A stretch of DNA of 57,212 bases from Hydrogenispora ethanolica (GCF_004340685.1 NZ_SLUN01000037.1:1-57212), one strand, 5' to 3'. Numbered from the stretch's first letter, positions 25,381-34,242 are shown. Program-made: numbers and translations. Notes: a model not told the origin generated them from the sequence alone.

Positions 25381-25409
25381 CATGCCCCAATCTCTGCAAT
25401 TGGGGCATG
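25381..25409 (-). terminator. Hairpin between binding protein and permease genes
   Basis: CATGCCCCAAT (25381-25391) and ATTGGGGCATG (25399-25409) form a perfect 11-bp stem. It lies between the binding-protein gene and the permeases on the minus strand, with no long T run. Such stems commonly lower expression of permeases relative to the binding protein by partial termination or by protecting the upstream message. Confidence 0.7.
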
Positions 25410-25457
25410 GCGGCCGGTAAGATGATTTTTCTACATCGTATCCAAAGCGGTTGCTGG

Positions 25458-26759
25458 TCATTTTTTTGAAGCCGAATACCGTTTAAGGGCCTCTTCGGCT
25501 TCGGATTTAAACCGTTTTGCGGCCTCATCCGGGGCCGTTCTACCCAGTACTACTTCTTCGGATAGACGGATATAAATGTCCCTGATCTGAGCCTGTACCG
25601 GTGAGTCTAAAAGGATATTGGTGGAAGCTTCCTTGCCAAGATTGGTCAGATAGCTGTAGACTTCCTTTTCCGGAGTAGTCAGGTTCACCGACAAGGCCTC
25701 GCGGATATGCCGCATGATCGGAACGCCGCGTTCGCCGCCGAGAATTTTGTTGGCTGCCACGTCGTTGGCGAAGAAATTGATAAATTGGGCCGCGGCGTCT
25801 TTGTTTTTGGATGTTTTCGAGATGCAAAACATTTGAGAGGACATAATGGTCTGGGAAAGCGGGCCGTTTTTGGTGCGTCTGGGCATGCAGACCAGGGCAA
25901 GCGGCCGTTTGGCGGCTTTTGACAGCGCCACAAATTGGTTGCTGTACAGCCAGGCCATGGCGGATTCTCCTCGAACGAGCGGGTTCCCTTCGATGTCTTT
26001 GATCTCGGCCATTTGTGCCGGATTGGGGTAAGCCCCGGCTTTGGTCACTCGCTGGACCATTTTAAGATAATCAGCGACATAACTGTCTTTCTTGTAATTT
26101 AATTTCAACCGGTACGGTTCGAGAAATAAACTTTCTTTGGTGCCATACTGGGAAACGACGGTGGTCAGCGCCCAGAATTCATCGGCCCGGGTCAGGCTGC
26201 AGCCCAGGATGCCCAGTTTCTGGTGAATCGCAAGGACTGCTTTTTCCCACTCATCCCAGGTCCATTTGAAGGTGGGCAGGGGAACGCCGGCTTTTTTAAA
26301 CAATTCCGGATCATAAGCGATGGCCGGAGCATTCGTGCCGGAGGATAATCCGATGGTTTTGCCATCCAGCGTGGTGATTCCGAGAAAGCTTTTGTCGGTG
26401 TTTTTGGTGTCGATCTTGCCACTCCGGATATATTTGTTTAAAAATTCGATATGGTCGATGTAGGTTGGGAAATTGCCGCCCAATTGCATAATGTCGGGCG
26501 CGTCGCCGGAAGCGATTAAAATGTTGAGCTTCGCAATATAATCGTCAAAGCCATAGAACTCCGACTCAAAGCGAATGCCGGTTTTTTTGGTGAACATGTC
26601 TAAAACCGCCAAAGTTCTGTCGTGACGGGTTTGGGAACCCCACCACATGATCCGGAGCGGCCCGGTATCTTTTTTGGCCGAAAATATCGCGGCCGGAGCA
26701 GAAATAACCAAGGTAACAAGCAAAGTGATCATCAAGGACCGTATTACACTTTTCTTCAT
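25458..26759 (-). CDS. carbohydrate ABC transporter substrate-binding protein
   Basis: 433 residues from the ATG at 26759. GGGAGG lies about seven bases upstream, and an adjacent TTG is disregarded. A type I-like signal peptide (MKKSVIRSLMITLLVTLVISAPAAIFSA) has no cysteine. The protein would therefore be free in a periplasm, in keeping with a diderm host. The SBP_bac_1 fold shows ITIMWWG-like LRIMWWGSQTRHD, the PDIMQLGG element and a late FINFFAND segment. It is the receptor for the oligosaccharide split by the two adjacent hydrolases. Confidence 0.9.
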   Translation of the reverse strand: MKKSVIRSLMITLLVTLVISAPAAIFSAKKDTGPLRIMWWGSQTRHDRTLAVLDMFTKKTGIRFESEFYGFDDYIAKLNILIASGDAPDIMQLGGNFPTYIDHIEFLNKYIRSGKIDTKNTDKSFLGITTLDGKTIGLSSGTNAPAIAYDPELFKKAGVPLPTFKWTWDEWEKAVLAIHQKLGILGCSLTRADEFWALTTVVSQYGTKESLFLEPYRLKLNYKKDSYVADYLKMVQRVTKAGAYPNPAQMAEIKDIEGNPLVRGESAMAWLYSNQFVALSKAAKRPLALVCMPRRTKNGPLSQTIMSSQMFCISKTSKNKDAAAQFINFFANDVAANKILGGERGVPIMRHIREALSVNLTTPEKEVYSYLTNLGKEASTNILLDSPVQAQIRDIYIRLSEEVVLGRTAPDEAAKRFKSEAEEALKRYSASKK

Positions 26760-26781
26760 CAACAGGCCTCCCTTGGTTTTA

Positions 26782-26829
26782 GTAAAATTTTACATCATTT
26801 ATTATATCGGGCGATTCAAATAAAATCAA
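26782..26829 (-). promoter_or_regulatory. Promoter and palindromic operator of the sugar transporter
   Basis: On the minus strand TTGATT (26829-26824) and TATAAT (26806-26801) are spaced by exactly 17 bp. A perfect 12-bp palindrome GTAAAATTTTAC (26782-26793) covers the expected transcription start region. This placement fits a repressor site. The related TTTTAC symmetry upstream of the first hydrolase gene (about 19638-19660) may bind the same regulator. Confidence 0.7.
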
Positions 26830-26888
26830 TCAATTCCTGAATCTGGAATAAGACAAATCCGGAAAAGATACTTTTGATTCGAAGCCCA

Positions 26889-27119
26889 GTAACTGGACGG
26901 GCTTGCATCGTAACCGTGCGAACATACTCCGTAACCGGGCGATCATGCGCGGTTACCGTGCGAGGATGCAAGGTGACTGAGTTAGCTTGCACAGTAACTG
27001 TGTAAGGATGCACAGTTGCTGTGTGAGCTTACACCGTAACCGTGCGAACATGCTCCGTAACCGGGCAATCATGCACGGTTACGGAGTGAGGATGCGCGGT
27101 AACTGAGTGAGATTGCGGG
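26889..27119 (+). repeat. Second 21-bp tandem array (11 units)
   Basis: Eleven units of exactly 21 bp start at 26889, 26910, 26931, 26952, 26973, 26994, 27015, 27036, 27057, 27078 and 27099. They follow the pattern GTAACCGTGCGAACATGCTCC with drift. Units 2-3 and 8-9 are nearly identical pairs, hinting at a longer-period duplication. The sequence is unrelated to the array at 16986 and holds no DnaA boxes. It is not a CRISPR, since there are no spacers. The frame is open on the minus strand only because 21 is a multiple of three. Confidence 0.9.
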
Positions 27120-27367
27120 ACGGATGAGCGGCTATGGTGAGTGAGGAAATGAACATTTGCTGGGATTGGATGAGCAGTTGGAACGGCGAAAAAAGAATCT
27201 GCGGGAATTGAATGGGGAGCTTCGATGATGAAATGGATGGATGCAAGGCCGGAATGATTACCGGCGATTCCGGAATGGGATGAGGGAAGGGTTGAAGATG
27301 CAAGTGGAGTTTAGGGAAGAACTGTCGCGGCAAGTCTCTATTCTCTGGTGAACTGAGGACCACGGGC
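27120..27367. other. Gene remnants between the second array and R2
   Basis: No intact gene. A 26-codon piece ending at about 27226 reads as a charged helix (DEQLERRKKNLRELNGELR then stop), and MQVEFREELSRQV is readable near 27299-27340. These look like leftovers of small coding genes, but no family can be named. Confidence 0.35.
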
Positions 27368-27892
27368 CCGCCGCCAAGGAGGGCGGCGACGCGGCGTTGA
27401 TGGCGGATGAAATCACCGCCGTCGGCAGCGCGGAACGGACCCAGAAGCCGCCGGTAAGGGAGGCCGGCGGCAAACCATCAATGTCCATTTACCTTACCGG
27501 TCCACGGATGGACCGGCCGCCCAAGGGGAAGCATCGTCCCCTTGGGCGGCCGGGTGCAGGGAGTGATACCAAGTTGCATTCATCCTTTTTTGAAAAATAT
27601 GCTGAACAAAATATCTGGCAGTAGAGATTTTTGTTCAGCATTTGAAATGAAAGAATGCAACTTGGTAGGACTCACTCCCTGCCCGCCTTCAGGCGGAAAC
27701 ACAACGGAGGCGACAGCGAGGAACTGCCGGGGAAGAGGCCACTTTTAAGTCTGAGATGTCCAAAGGCGACCTCACCCTGGTCCTCTCCGGCGTTGTTAAG
27801 CGAAGAAGCGGATTCAGCGGAGAGGGATGACGGAGCTTGAAACTCGGGCCTTTTGAAAGCTTCTCGAATGGCCGAAAAGATAGACCCAAGTT
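27368..27892 (+). repeat. ~520-bp highly structured repeat, copy R2
   Basis: Same order of stems as R1. It is 12 bp shorter in the region before the CCCAAGGGGA hairpin. That makes the R2 hairpin longer (GGCCGCCCAAGGGGA with its exact complement around AGCATCG). The long hairpin lies at 27556-27682 and is unchanged. CCGGTAAGG and CCTTACCGG are both kept. The 3' module (from 27797) leads within about 80 bp to the ribosome site of a broken small gene. The near identity of the copies means recent duplication or transposition. Confidence 0.8.
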
Positions 27893-27964
27893 TTGACTTT
27901 CCGATCCGAAGGATCCATCCAACTTCCCACATCTCCCATCCCACTTTCAACCAAGGAGGTCCCC

Positions 27965-28272
27965 ATGCTAATCAGTGACAGCAAAGGAATGGATGAATTC
28001 ATCTTCGACCGGATCTACAAGATCAATGAAGAACTCCTGCCGCGCGACGGAGAATACTGGGAGTGGGGCCAAAAACAACGGGCGCTGCTGGATCAGCTCT
28101 GAGCCAGGCTCGAACCGGCCGAACGGCAATTGCTCGACGAATTTGACGTCAGCCGGACCATGCAGATGAACCGGAGGGATGAATTGCTCTACAGCCGGGG
28201 ATTGATGGACGGGATCCTGCCCGCTTCTTGAGCGAGCGGATCAAACGGGACGAAGAGATGCTGCCGTCGTGA
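27965..28272 (+). pseudogene. broken small helical protein gene, copy 2
   Basis: ATG 27965 follows AAGGAGGT (27953-27960). The frame stops after 45 codons at TGA 28100-28102, where copy 1 has TGG. It reads on in frame to 28231, and the homology continues in another frame to TGA 28270-28272, so it also has a late frameshift. The N-terminal 45 residues differ from copy 1 at only a few positions (MLISDSKGMDEFIFDRIYKI start). Different disabling changes in the two copies show that each decayed separately after duplication. Confidence 0.8.
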
Positions 28273-28309
28273 TACCGGTTTTTCAGCGGAAATTGACATT
28301 TTTCATGAA

Positions 28310-28343
28310 AAGCCTGGCTCTAGTGGAGAGTCCGGGCTTTTTT
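28310..28343 (+). terminator. Terminator after broken gene copy 2
   Basis: AAGCCTGGCTCT (28310-28321) pairs, with one wobble and a one-base bulge, with AGAGTCCGGGCTT (28327-28339), followed by a T run. It isolates the repeat unit from the next operon. Confidence 0.75.
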
Positions 28344-28533
28344 TCGAATCGTCCCAGGTCCGAGCCGTTCGTCGGATGCAGCTTAAAAACGGCATTCGTG
28401 TCTGTTTCATGTGAGACATTAGCGGGAAATCGTTCGAAATGAAATAAACAAGTGCGGAATTGTAAACAAACGGATACGGTTTCGATAAATCCGTGAGATT
28501 TTAGGAATTTCATTATCATTAGGTGCCATATCA

Positions 28534-28562
28534 TTGACATTTAGCGTATTCGGAATTATAAT
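28534..28562 (+). promoter_or_regulatory. Promoter of the permease/hydantoinase cluster
   Basis: TTGACA (28534-28539) and TATAAT (28557-28562) with a 17-bp spacer, an ideal vegetative promoter in an AT-rich stretch. The leader to the permease start is over 100 bases. Confidence 0.85.
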
Positions 28563-28689
28563 TAAGATACTTATTATAAGACTTAAAATAATTAACTGAT
28601 TCATGGAATAGGCAAAGGAAGTGATGAAACAGCCCAATAATCAATTCCAAACCGAACCTCAAAACGCGGTGAAAGGAGATGGCTTATTG

Positions 28690-30003
28690 ATGGTGACGTC
28701 GATCTTTATCCTATTGCTCTTTCTAGTTATCGCATTATTGATGGTGACTCGAAAATTGCCGACCATTTTAGCTTTACCCATCCTGGCGGTAGGGGTGGCC
28801 GCAATTGCCGGGGTGCCTTTGATCGCCGTCGGCAAGGACGGTAACGATACGGGGTTGCTCAATTTCGTGGTTCAAGGCGGGGCTACGAAGTTGGGCGTCG
28901 CCTATTGCGCGGTGATCCTTGGCGCTTGGCTGGGTCAGTTTATGAATCAGACCGGAATTTCGAAAACCATTATCAAAGGAGCGGCCGAATTGGGAGGAGA
29001 CCGGCCGTTTCTGGTGACGATCCTGGTCACGATAGCGGTATCGCTCCTCTTTACCACGATTGACGGCATCGGTGCGGTAATCATGATTGCCACAATCGCC
29101 ATGCCGATCATGATCTCGGTCGGGGTTCCGGCGCTCATCGGCGCCTGCATGTTTATCTTCGCGATGGCCATCGGCGGGATTATCAACATGTCCAACTGGG
29201 CTTTTTACACCACCGCCACCGGTGTCCAGCAGTCCCAGGTACAGGCCTTCGCCGTCACGATGGCCGTGTTGACTGCGGTGGTCGCCCTAATCTTCGCCAT
29301 CGTGGAGTTCAAACGCTCCGGCACCAAATTTGCCTGGGCGGTTCAGACCAATCCGGGGATCCCCAAAGGGGAGTTTGTCAAGGCCCCGATGCTTTCGCTG
29401 CTAACGCCGCTGATCCCGATCGTTTTCGTCATCGGACTTAAATGGCCGATCCTGCCGGCGTTCCTGATGGGCCTGTTATGGTGCTTCGTAACCGTTTGGC
29501 TGTTTTCGCCGCAGAAGGATTTGGGAAAGCTCCTCTCACTTTTGACCAAATCGGCCTTTGAGGGGATGACCGACAGCGCGCCGGCGGTGCTGCTGATGAT
29601 CGGCATCGGAATGGTCTTAAACTCGTTCATGCATCCCCAAGTGTCCCAGAGCATCAGCCCGTTCCTGAAAGTGATCATCCCGGGCAATCCCGTCGCCTAC
29701 GTGCTGTTCTTCGCGATTCTGGCGCCGCTGGCCCTGTATCGCGGACCGTTGAACATGTGGGGGTTGGGCAGCGGAGTCGCCGCGGTGATCATCGGTTTGA
29801 AAGTATTGCCCGCGCCGGCGGTTTTCAGCGCCTTCCTGGCGACGGAGCGGGTGCAGTCCATCGGCGATCCCACCAATACCCATAACGTATGGTTCGCCAA
29901 CTATGTCGGAACGGACGTCAATAAGATCCTCTTAAAAGTTTTACCGTACATTTGGAGCCTGGCGGTCGTCGGCCTGATCATTGCCGCTTTTATGTGGTTT
30001 TAA
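28690..30003 (+). CDS. permease of the gluconate/citrate (ion transporter) superfamily
   Basis: Integral membrane carrier of about 437 residues with some 11-12 hydrophobic segments, GntP/CitMHS-like in layout. The ATG at 28690 (or TTG 28687) follows AAAGGAGA (28672-28679). In-frame starts at 28621/28624 would add 22-23 polar residues. It carries polar loops such as RGPLNMWGLGSG and a GDPTNTHN segment near the C-terminus that resemble gluconate-permease ion-binding loops. The next gene is a HyuA-type enzyme, so it probably imports that enzyme's substrate, an organic acid or cyclic amide. Confidence 0.75.
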   Translation: MVTSIFILLLFLVIALLMVTRKLPTILALPILAVGVAAIAGVPLIAVGKDGNDTGLLNFVVQGGATKLGVAYCAVILGAWLGQFMNQTGISKTIIKGAAELGGDRPFLVTILVTIAVSLLFTTIDGIGAVIMIATIAMPIMISVGVPALIGACMFIFAMAIGGIINMSNWAFYTTATGVQQSQVQAFAVTMAVLTAVVALIFAIVEFKRSGTKFAWAVQTNPGIPKGEFVKAPMLSLLTPLIPIVFVIGLKWPILPAFLMGLLWCFVTVWLFSPQKDLGKLLSLLTKSAFEGMTDSAPAVLLMIGIGMVLNSFMHPQVSQSISPFLKVIIPGNPVAYVLFFAILAPLALYRGPLNMWGLGSGVAAVIIGLKVLPAPAVFSAFLATERVQSIGDPTNTHNVWFANYVGTDVNKILLKVLPYIWSLAVVGLIIAAFMWF

Positions 30004-30038
30004 GAGCGTTTAAAGGATTGATTCATTGTAAATTGGAC

Positions 30039-30080
30039 GGATTGAATATTTTACCGCTGAGCCGGTAAAATATTCAATCC
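30039..30080 (+). terminator. Strong hairpin between permease and HyuA genes
   Basis: A perfect 17-bp stem joins 30039-30055 (GGATTGAATATTTTACC) and 30064-30080 (its complement) with an 8-base loop. There is no T tract. It may trim or attenuate the message between the permease and the enzymes, or be an operator, since it is an exact inverted repeat. Confidence 0.7.
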
Positions 30081-30108
30081 CCTCGACACTGAAAGATGGA
30101 GCGGGAAG

Positions 30109-32253
30109 ATGAAATACAGAATCGGAATCGATGTCGGCGGGACCTTCACCGACGCTGTGGTCATCGATGATGACACCTATGAATTGGTCGGCACGTTAAA
30201 AAAGCCCACCACCCATTTTGCCAAAGAGGGCGTGGCCGCCGGCATCGTGGAAGTGATCCGCGGAGTGATCGAAAAGTATGCCATCGCTCCGGAAAATATC
30301 GTTTTTATCGCGCACGGAACGACTCAGGCTACCAATGCCTTATTGGAAGGCGATGTGGTTCCGGTGGGCATTCTCGGCATGGGCCGCGGCATGATGGAAG
30401 AGCTGAAGGCAAGGAACGACACCCAGGTGGGCGATATCGAGCTGGCGCCGGGCAAATTTTTAAAGACCTTTCATCGCTATTTCGATACGGCCAAGGAGCA
30501 TGATGCCGAAAAATTGATCCATGAGCTTGAAAATGAAGGCTGTCAAGTTATCGTCGCCAGCGCGGCCTTTGCGGTGGACGATCCCGCCGCCGAACTGGCG
30601 GTGATGGCGAAGACCGCGGCCATGGGCATTCCCGGCGTCGGCAGCCATGAAATATCGAAACTGTACGGTTTGAAGATCCGGACCCGCACGGCGGCGATCA
30701 ATGCCAGCATTCTGCCAAAGATGATGGAGACGGCTGATATGACCGAGTCGAGCGTGAAGCGGACCGGCATCAAGGCGCCGCTGATGATCATGCGCTGCGA
30801 CGGCGGAGTTATGGATATCAACGAAGTCCGCAAACGCCCCATCTTCACCATGCTTTCCGGGCCGGCCGCCGGAGTCGCCGGAGCGCTGATGTATGAGAAG
30901 ATTTCCAACGGTATCTTCCTGGAGGTCGGCGGCACCAGCACCGATATTTCGGTGATCAAAAACGGCAAGGTGATGGTGGAGTACGCCGAGGTCGGCGGGC
31001 ACAAAACCTATTTGAACTCTCTGGATGTCCGGACGGTGGGGATCGCCGGGGGCAGCATGGTCCGGATCGGCCCCGAAGGCGTGGTGGATGTCGGCCCGCG
31101 CAGCGCCCACATCGCCGGATTGGGTTACACGGTCTACGCGGATCCGGCGGAGATTAACGATCCGCAGATTGCGCTATTCCAACCCCGGCCTGACGATCCG
31201 GCTGATTATGCCACCGTTACTTGCGGCGGCAAGCAATTCGCGATCACCGTATCCTGCGCCGCCAATATCCTGGGTTATGTCCAAGCCAGCCATTACGCTT
31301 ACGGTTCCAAAGCAGCGGCAGTGCGCGCCTTTAAACCCTTCGCCGAACGATACGGGATCTCGGTCGAAGAGTTCGCCAAACAAATCATGGATAAGGCCTC
31401 ACAGAAGAATGAAGCCGTCCTGAAGCAGTTATTCAGCGACTACCAACTGCAACCGGAAGAGATCACGCTGGTGGGGGGCGGCGGCGGCGCGGCGGCGATC
31501 GTGCCGTATCTGGCCGAGTATATGAAACTGAACCACCGCATCGCCAAGAACGCCGAGGTCATTTCGCCGATCGGGGTGGCCCTGGCGATGGTCCGCGATG
31601 TCGTGGAACGGACCATTTCCAACCCGACCGACGCCGATATCCTGAAAGTGCGCAGGGAAGCCGAGCAAGCGGCGATTCAGTCCGGCGCCGCACCCGGGTC
31701 CATCGAGCTCCACGTCGAGGTCGATCCCCAACGGAGCATTGTCCGGGTGATCGCCACCGGAACCACCGAACTCCGCGCCAAGAACCTGCTCCAGAAGAAA
31801 CTGCCGGAAACGGCGATCCGGGCCATCGCCGCCCAATCATTGGGAGTGGCGGAGGAATGTCTGTCAATCATCGGGAGCACCGGGGACATTTACATCGTCC
31901 AGGGCCGTTCCGTTGCCAAGAAATGCTGGGGGCTGCTGAAAAAAGAGATCAAAGCGTTGCGGGTGATCGACAGTGAAGGGGTCATCCGGCTCCAGAAGAA
32001 TCAAGGAGAAGCTTTCAAACTGAGTGTCGCCCGGTTCGAGGAGGAGTTGAGCCAGGTGGTCGATCAGTGCACCAGCTATTTCGACGGCAGCAAGGAAGTT
32101 CCCGATGTGTACGTGTTTTACGGCAAAAAGATTATCGATTTATCCGGCTTGGTCGATGCGGCCCAGATTATCGCCGTGGCCGGGGTGGAGATCCAGGGAA
32201 TTGCGGAGGATAGTCTCGTGTACGCCTTGATCTGCCGGAAGAATAACCGGTAA
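30109..32253 (+). CDS. hydantoinase/oxoprolinase family protein (HyuA type)
   Basis: 714 residues, an ATP-dependent enzyme of the ASKHA fold that opens cyclic amides (5-oxoproline, N-methylhydantoin) or carboxylates ketones (acetone carboxylase group). Visible motifs are the phosphate-1 loop GIDVGGTFTDA at residues 5-15, HGTTQATNALLEG, CDGGVMD, LSGPAAGVAGA and the phosphate-2 loop VGGTSTDIS. No HyuB-type partner gene is present here, which is unusual for hydantoinases and 5-oxoprolinases with split subunits. The C-terminal ~150 residues differ from the standard HyuA end. The substrate is unknown. Confidence 0.85.
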   Translation: MKYRIGIDVGGTFTDAVVIDDDTYELVGTLKKPTTHFAKEGVAAGIVEVIRGVIEKYAIAPENIVFIAHGTTQATNALLEGDVVPVGILGMGRGMMEELKARNDTQVGDIELAPGKFLKTFHRYFDTAKEHDAEKLIHELENEGCQVIVASAAFAVDDPAAELAVMAKTAAMGIPGVGSHEISKLYGLKIRTRTAAINASILPKMMETADMTESSVKRTGIKAPLMIMRCDGGVMDINEVRKRPIFTMLSGPAAGVAGALMYEKISNGIFLEVGGTSTDISVIKNGKVMVEYAEVGGHKTYLNSLDVRTVGIAGGSMVRIGPEGVVDVGPRSAHIAGLGYTVYADPAEINDPQIALFQPRPDDPADYATVTCGGKQFAITVSCAANILGYVQASHYAYGSKAAAVRAFKPFAERYGISVEEFAKQIMDKASQKNEAVLKQLFSDYQLQPEEITLVGGGGGAAAIVPYLAEYMKLNHRIAKNAEVISPIGVALAMVRDVVERTISNPTDADILKVRREAEQAAIQSGAAPGSIELHVEVDPQRSIVRVIATGTTELRAKNLLQKKLPETAIRAIAAQSLGVAEECLSIIGSTGDIYIVQGRSVAKKCWGLLKKEIKALRVIDSEGVIRLQKNQGEAFKLSVARFEEELSQVVDQCTSYFDGSKEVPDVYVFYGKKIIDLSGLVDAAQIIAVAGVEIQGIAEDSLVYALICRKNNR

Positions 32254-32284
32254 TCAAGGGGCAGAAAGAGGCTTTGATAAGAAC

Positions 32285-32854
32285 ATGGAATATTTCTTTC
32301 AGACGCGGGCCGAATTGGGTTTGCATGAACTCCAAAACGATCTATTGTTCGGCAAAATCCCGCCGGAGCGTTACCCCGGGCTCATTGAGGGAGCGTGGCA
32401 AACCGGCCGGGAGGCCGCGTTGCGTTATAGCAGTCAATACGGCACCAGCAATCCGGAGGAGTTGGCCGTGCGGCTCGGGCTGACCCTCGTCGAACAGGAA
32501 CAGGGGTGGATAGCACCGGAGTACCGGATCTGTAGCGAGTACTACAGCAATCCGCGGCAGATCATTCTTTATCGTGATACCATTTGTGGCGAGCTGGAAA
32601 AGCTCAAGGCCAAGGGAATCAGCCGTTATGAGAGCTATGCCGCGATCCGGCCGTTATTTATCGCCCATGAGCTCTTCCATCATATCGAGTGCCATGATAT
32701 CGGTCTCACTTCGCGTCGGGATAAATTGATCGTACTCCAGTGGGGCCCATTCCGGGTCACCTCGGGCATCAAGGCGTTATCGGAGATCGGGGCGCACGGC
32801 TTTACCAAGGCTTTATTGAATTTAGAGGAGGAAGCGGATCATGAAGCCCTATGA
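32285..32854 (+). CDS. uncharacterised HExxH protein (possible zinc metallopeptidase)
   Basis: 189 residues, family not recognised. The sequence IAHELFHHIE places H128-E129 and H132 in a classic HExxH zinc site. A later SEIGAHGFTKALL and the acidic NLEEEADHEAL tail could supply a third ligand, in the manner of IrrE/ImmA-like or small gluzincin proteins. There is no signal peptide or membrane segment. It overlaps the next gene by 14 bases and sits 31 bp after HyuA, so it is part of the pathway operon. It may process a pathway enzyme or act on the substrate itself. Confidence 0.65.
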   Translation: MEYFFQTRAELGLHELQNDLLFGKIPPERYPGLIEGAWQTGREAALRYSSQYGTSNPEELAVRLGLTLVEQEQGWIAPEYRICSEYYSNPRQIILYRDTICGELEKLKAKGISRYESYAAIRPLFIAHELFHHIECHDIGLTSRRDKLIVLQWGPFRVTSGIKALSEIGAHGFTKALLNLEEEADHEAL

Positions 32855-34226
32855 CGTTATTGTGGTGGGGGGAGGTGTTTCCGGGAGCGTAGCCGCCATC
32901 GCCAGCGCCCGGGCGGGCGCCAGAACCCTGATCGTTGAGAAGATGGGCTTTTTGGGAGGGATGCTCACCGCCGGAGGCGTCGGTCCGATGATGACCTTCC
33001 ATGCCGGTTCGGTCCAGGTGGTGCGGGGCATCGCTGATGAAGTGGTTCATAACCTGCAACAACTCGGCGGTTCACCTGGGCACATTGTGGACAGCACCGG
33101 ATATACTTACACGGTCACCCCGTTTGATGCGGAGTTGTTAAAACATGTTTTAGAAAAGATGTATTTAGCAGCCGGCGGCGAAGTTTTATACCACAGCATG
33201 CTCGCCGGTGTCGAGGCTGTGGGGGGAAAGATCACGGCGATCACGGTCGCCACCAAGTCCGGCCTGCTGGAACTCAGGGCGGCCAACTTCATCGACGCCA
33301 GCGGTGACGGCGATCTGGCCGCTTGGGCCGGAGTGCCTTTTTTATTGGGCCGCCCCGGCGATCACCTGAGCCAGCCGTTGACGATGAATTTCAAACTGGG
33401 CCGGGTCGACATCGGGATGGTCAAAGAATATATCCGGAATCATCCGGAGGAGTTCCCCGAAGCCCGGACCGATTTGCTCGACCAAGCACCCCGGCTGTCC
33501 ATGGGCGGCTTTACCGGGATCTTCGCCGCCGGCCGTCGCAATGGGGAGATCAGCTTCACCCGTGAATGCATTCTATTATTTGAGACCAACAATCCCGGCG
33601 AGGTGATCGTCAATACCACCCGGATTCAGAAGGTCAATCCGACCGATGCCTGGGAATTGACCGGGGCGGAAGTGGAAGGCCGCCGCCAGACGCTAGAGCT
33701 TTTCCAATTCATGAAGCGGCGGGTACCGGGTTTTGCCGACGCGGTTCTCATCAGCAGCGGCCCCAACGTCGGCGTACGGGAGTCCCGGAAGATTGAGGGA
33801 ATATACGTCCTGACCGCCGCCGATCTGCTTGAGCAAATCCCCTTTGAGGATGAGATCGCCTGCGGGGGCTATCCGGTCGATGTCCACAGCCCCGACGGCG
33901 AAGGCACTAATTCGCGTCATCTGGAATGGGGCGCGATCTACGGTATACCATACCGTTCGCTCATTAACGGGCGGGTGGACAATTTGATCAATGTCGGCCG
34001 GTGCATCTCGGCGACCCACGAGGCCTGCGCGGCGATCCGGGTTTCGCCCATCGCCATGGCGGTGGGGCAAGCCGGAGGAACCGCCGCGGCGCTTGCCAGC
34101 CGCAATCATCGGGCCATGGCGGATCTGGACTATCGGGCCTTACGTGCCGAATTATTACAAGGCGGCATGTTTCTCCGACTGGCTCGAAGCATAACCGGGG
34201 CGTATGAGCCCGGAACATCGAAATAA
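32841..34226 (+). CDS. FAD-dependent oxidoreductase (FAD_oxidored, PF12831-like)
   Basis: 461 residues. The N-terminal Rossmann motif DVIVVGGGVSGSVAAIASA binds FAD (residues 4-22). EKMGFLGGMLTAGGVGPM follows, the pattern of the FAD_oxidored group. DASGDGDLAAWAG near residue 153 and a late INVGRCISATHEACAAIRV are also typical of the family. It is likely to oxidise or reduce a pathway intermediate. AGAGGAGG (32824-32831) inside the previous gene drives its ATG. The regulator gene begins shortly after its stop. Confidence 0.85.
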   Translation: MKPYDVIVVGGGVSGSVAAIASARAGARTLIVEKMGFLGGMLTAGGVGPMMTFHAGSVQVVRGIADEVVHNLQQLGGSPGHIVDSTGYTYTVTPFDAELLKHVLEKMYLAAGGEVLYHSMLAGVEAVGGKITAITVATKSGLLELRAANFIDASGDGDLAAWAGVPFLLGRPGDHLSQPLTMNFKLGRVDIGMVKEYIRNHPEEFPEARTDLLDQAPRLSMGGFTGIFAAGRRNGEISFTRECILLFETNNPGEVIVNTTRIQKVNPTDAWELTGAEVEGRRQTLELFQFMKRRVPGFADAVLISSGPNVGVRESRKIEGIYVLTAADLLEQIPFEDEIACGGYPVDVHSPDGEGTNSRHLEWGAIYGIPYRSLINGRVDNLINVGRCISATHEACAAIRVSPIAMAVGQAGGTAAALASRNHRAMADLDYRALRAELLQGGMFLRLARSITGAYEPGTSK

Positions 34227-34242
34227 AAGTAGAGGAAGATCG

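Noticed and set aside
26816-27013. 65-codon minus-strand frame with a repeated seven-residue pattern
   Set aside because: It arises because the 21-bp period is a multiple of three. There is no ribosome site and the repeat peptides diverge without pattern.
19450-28102. Stop-codon readthrough or recoding in the small broken genes
   Set aside because: The stops differ in kind and position between copies, and one copy also has a frameshift. Independent mutation is simpler.
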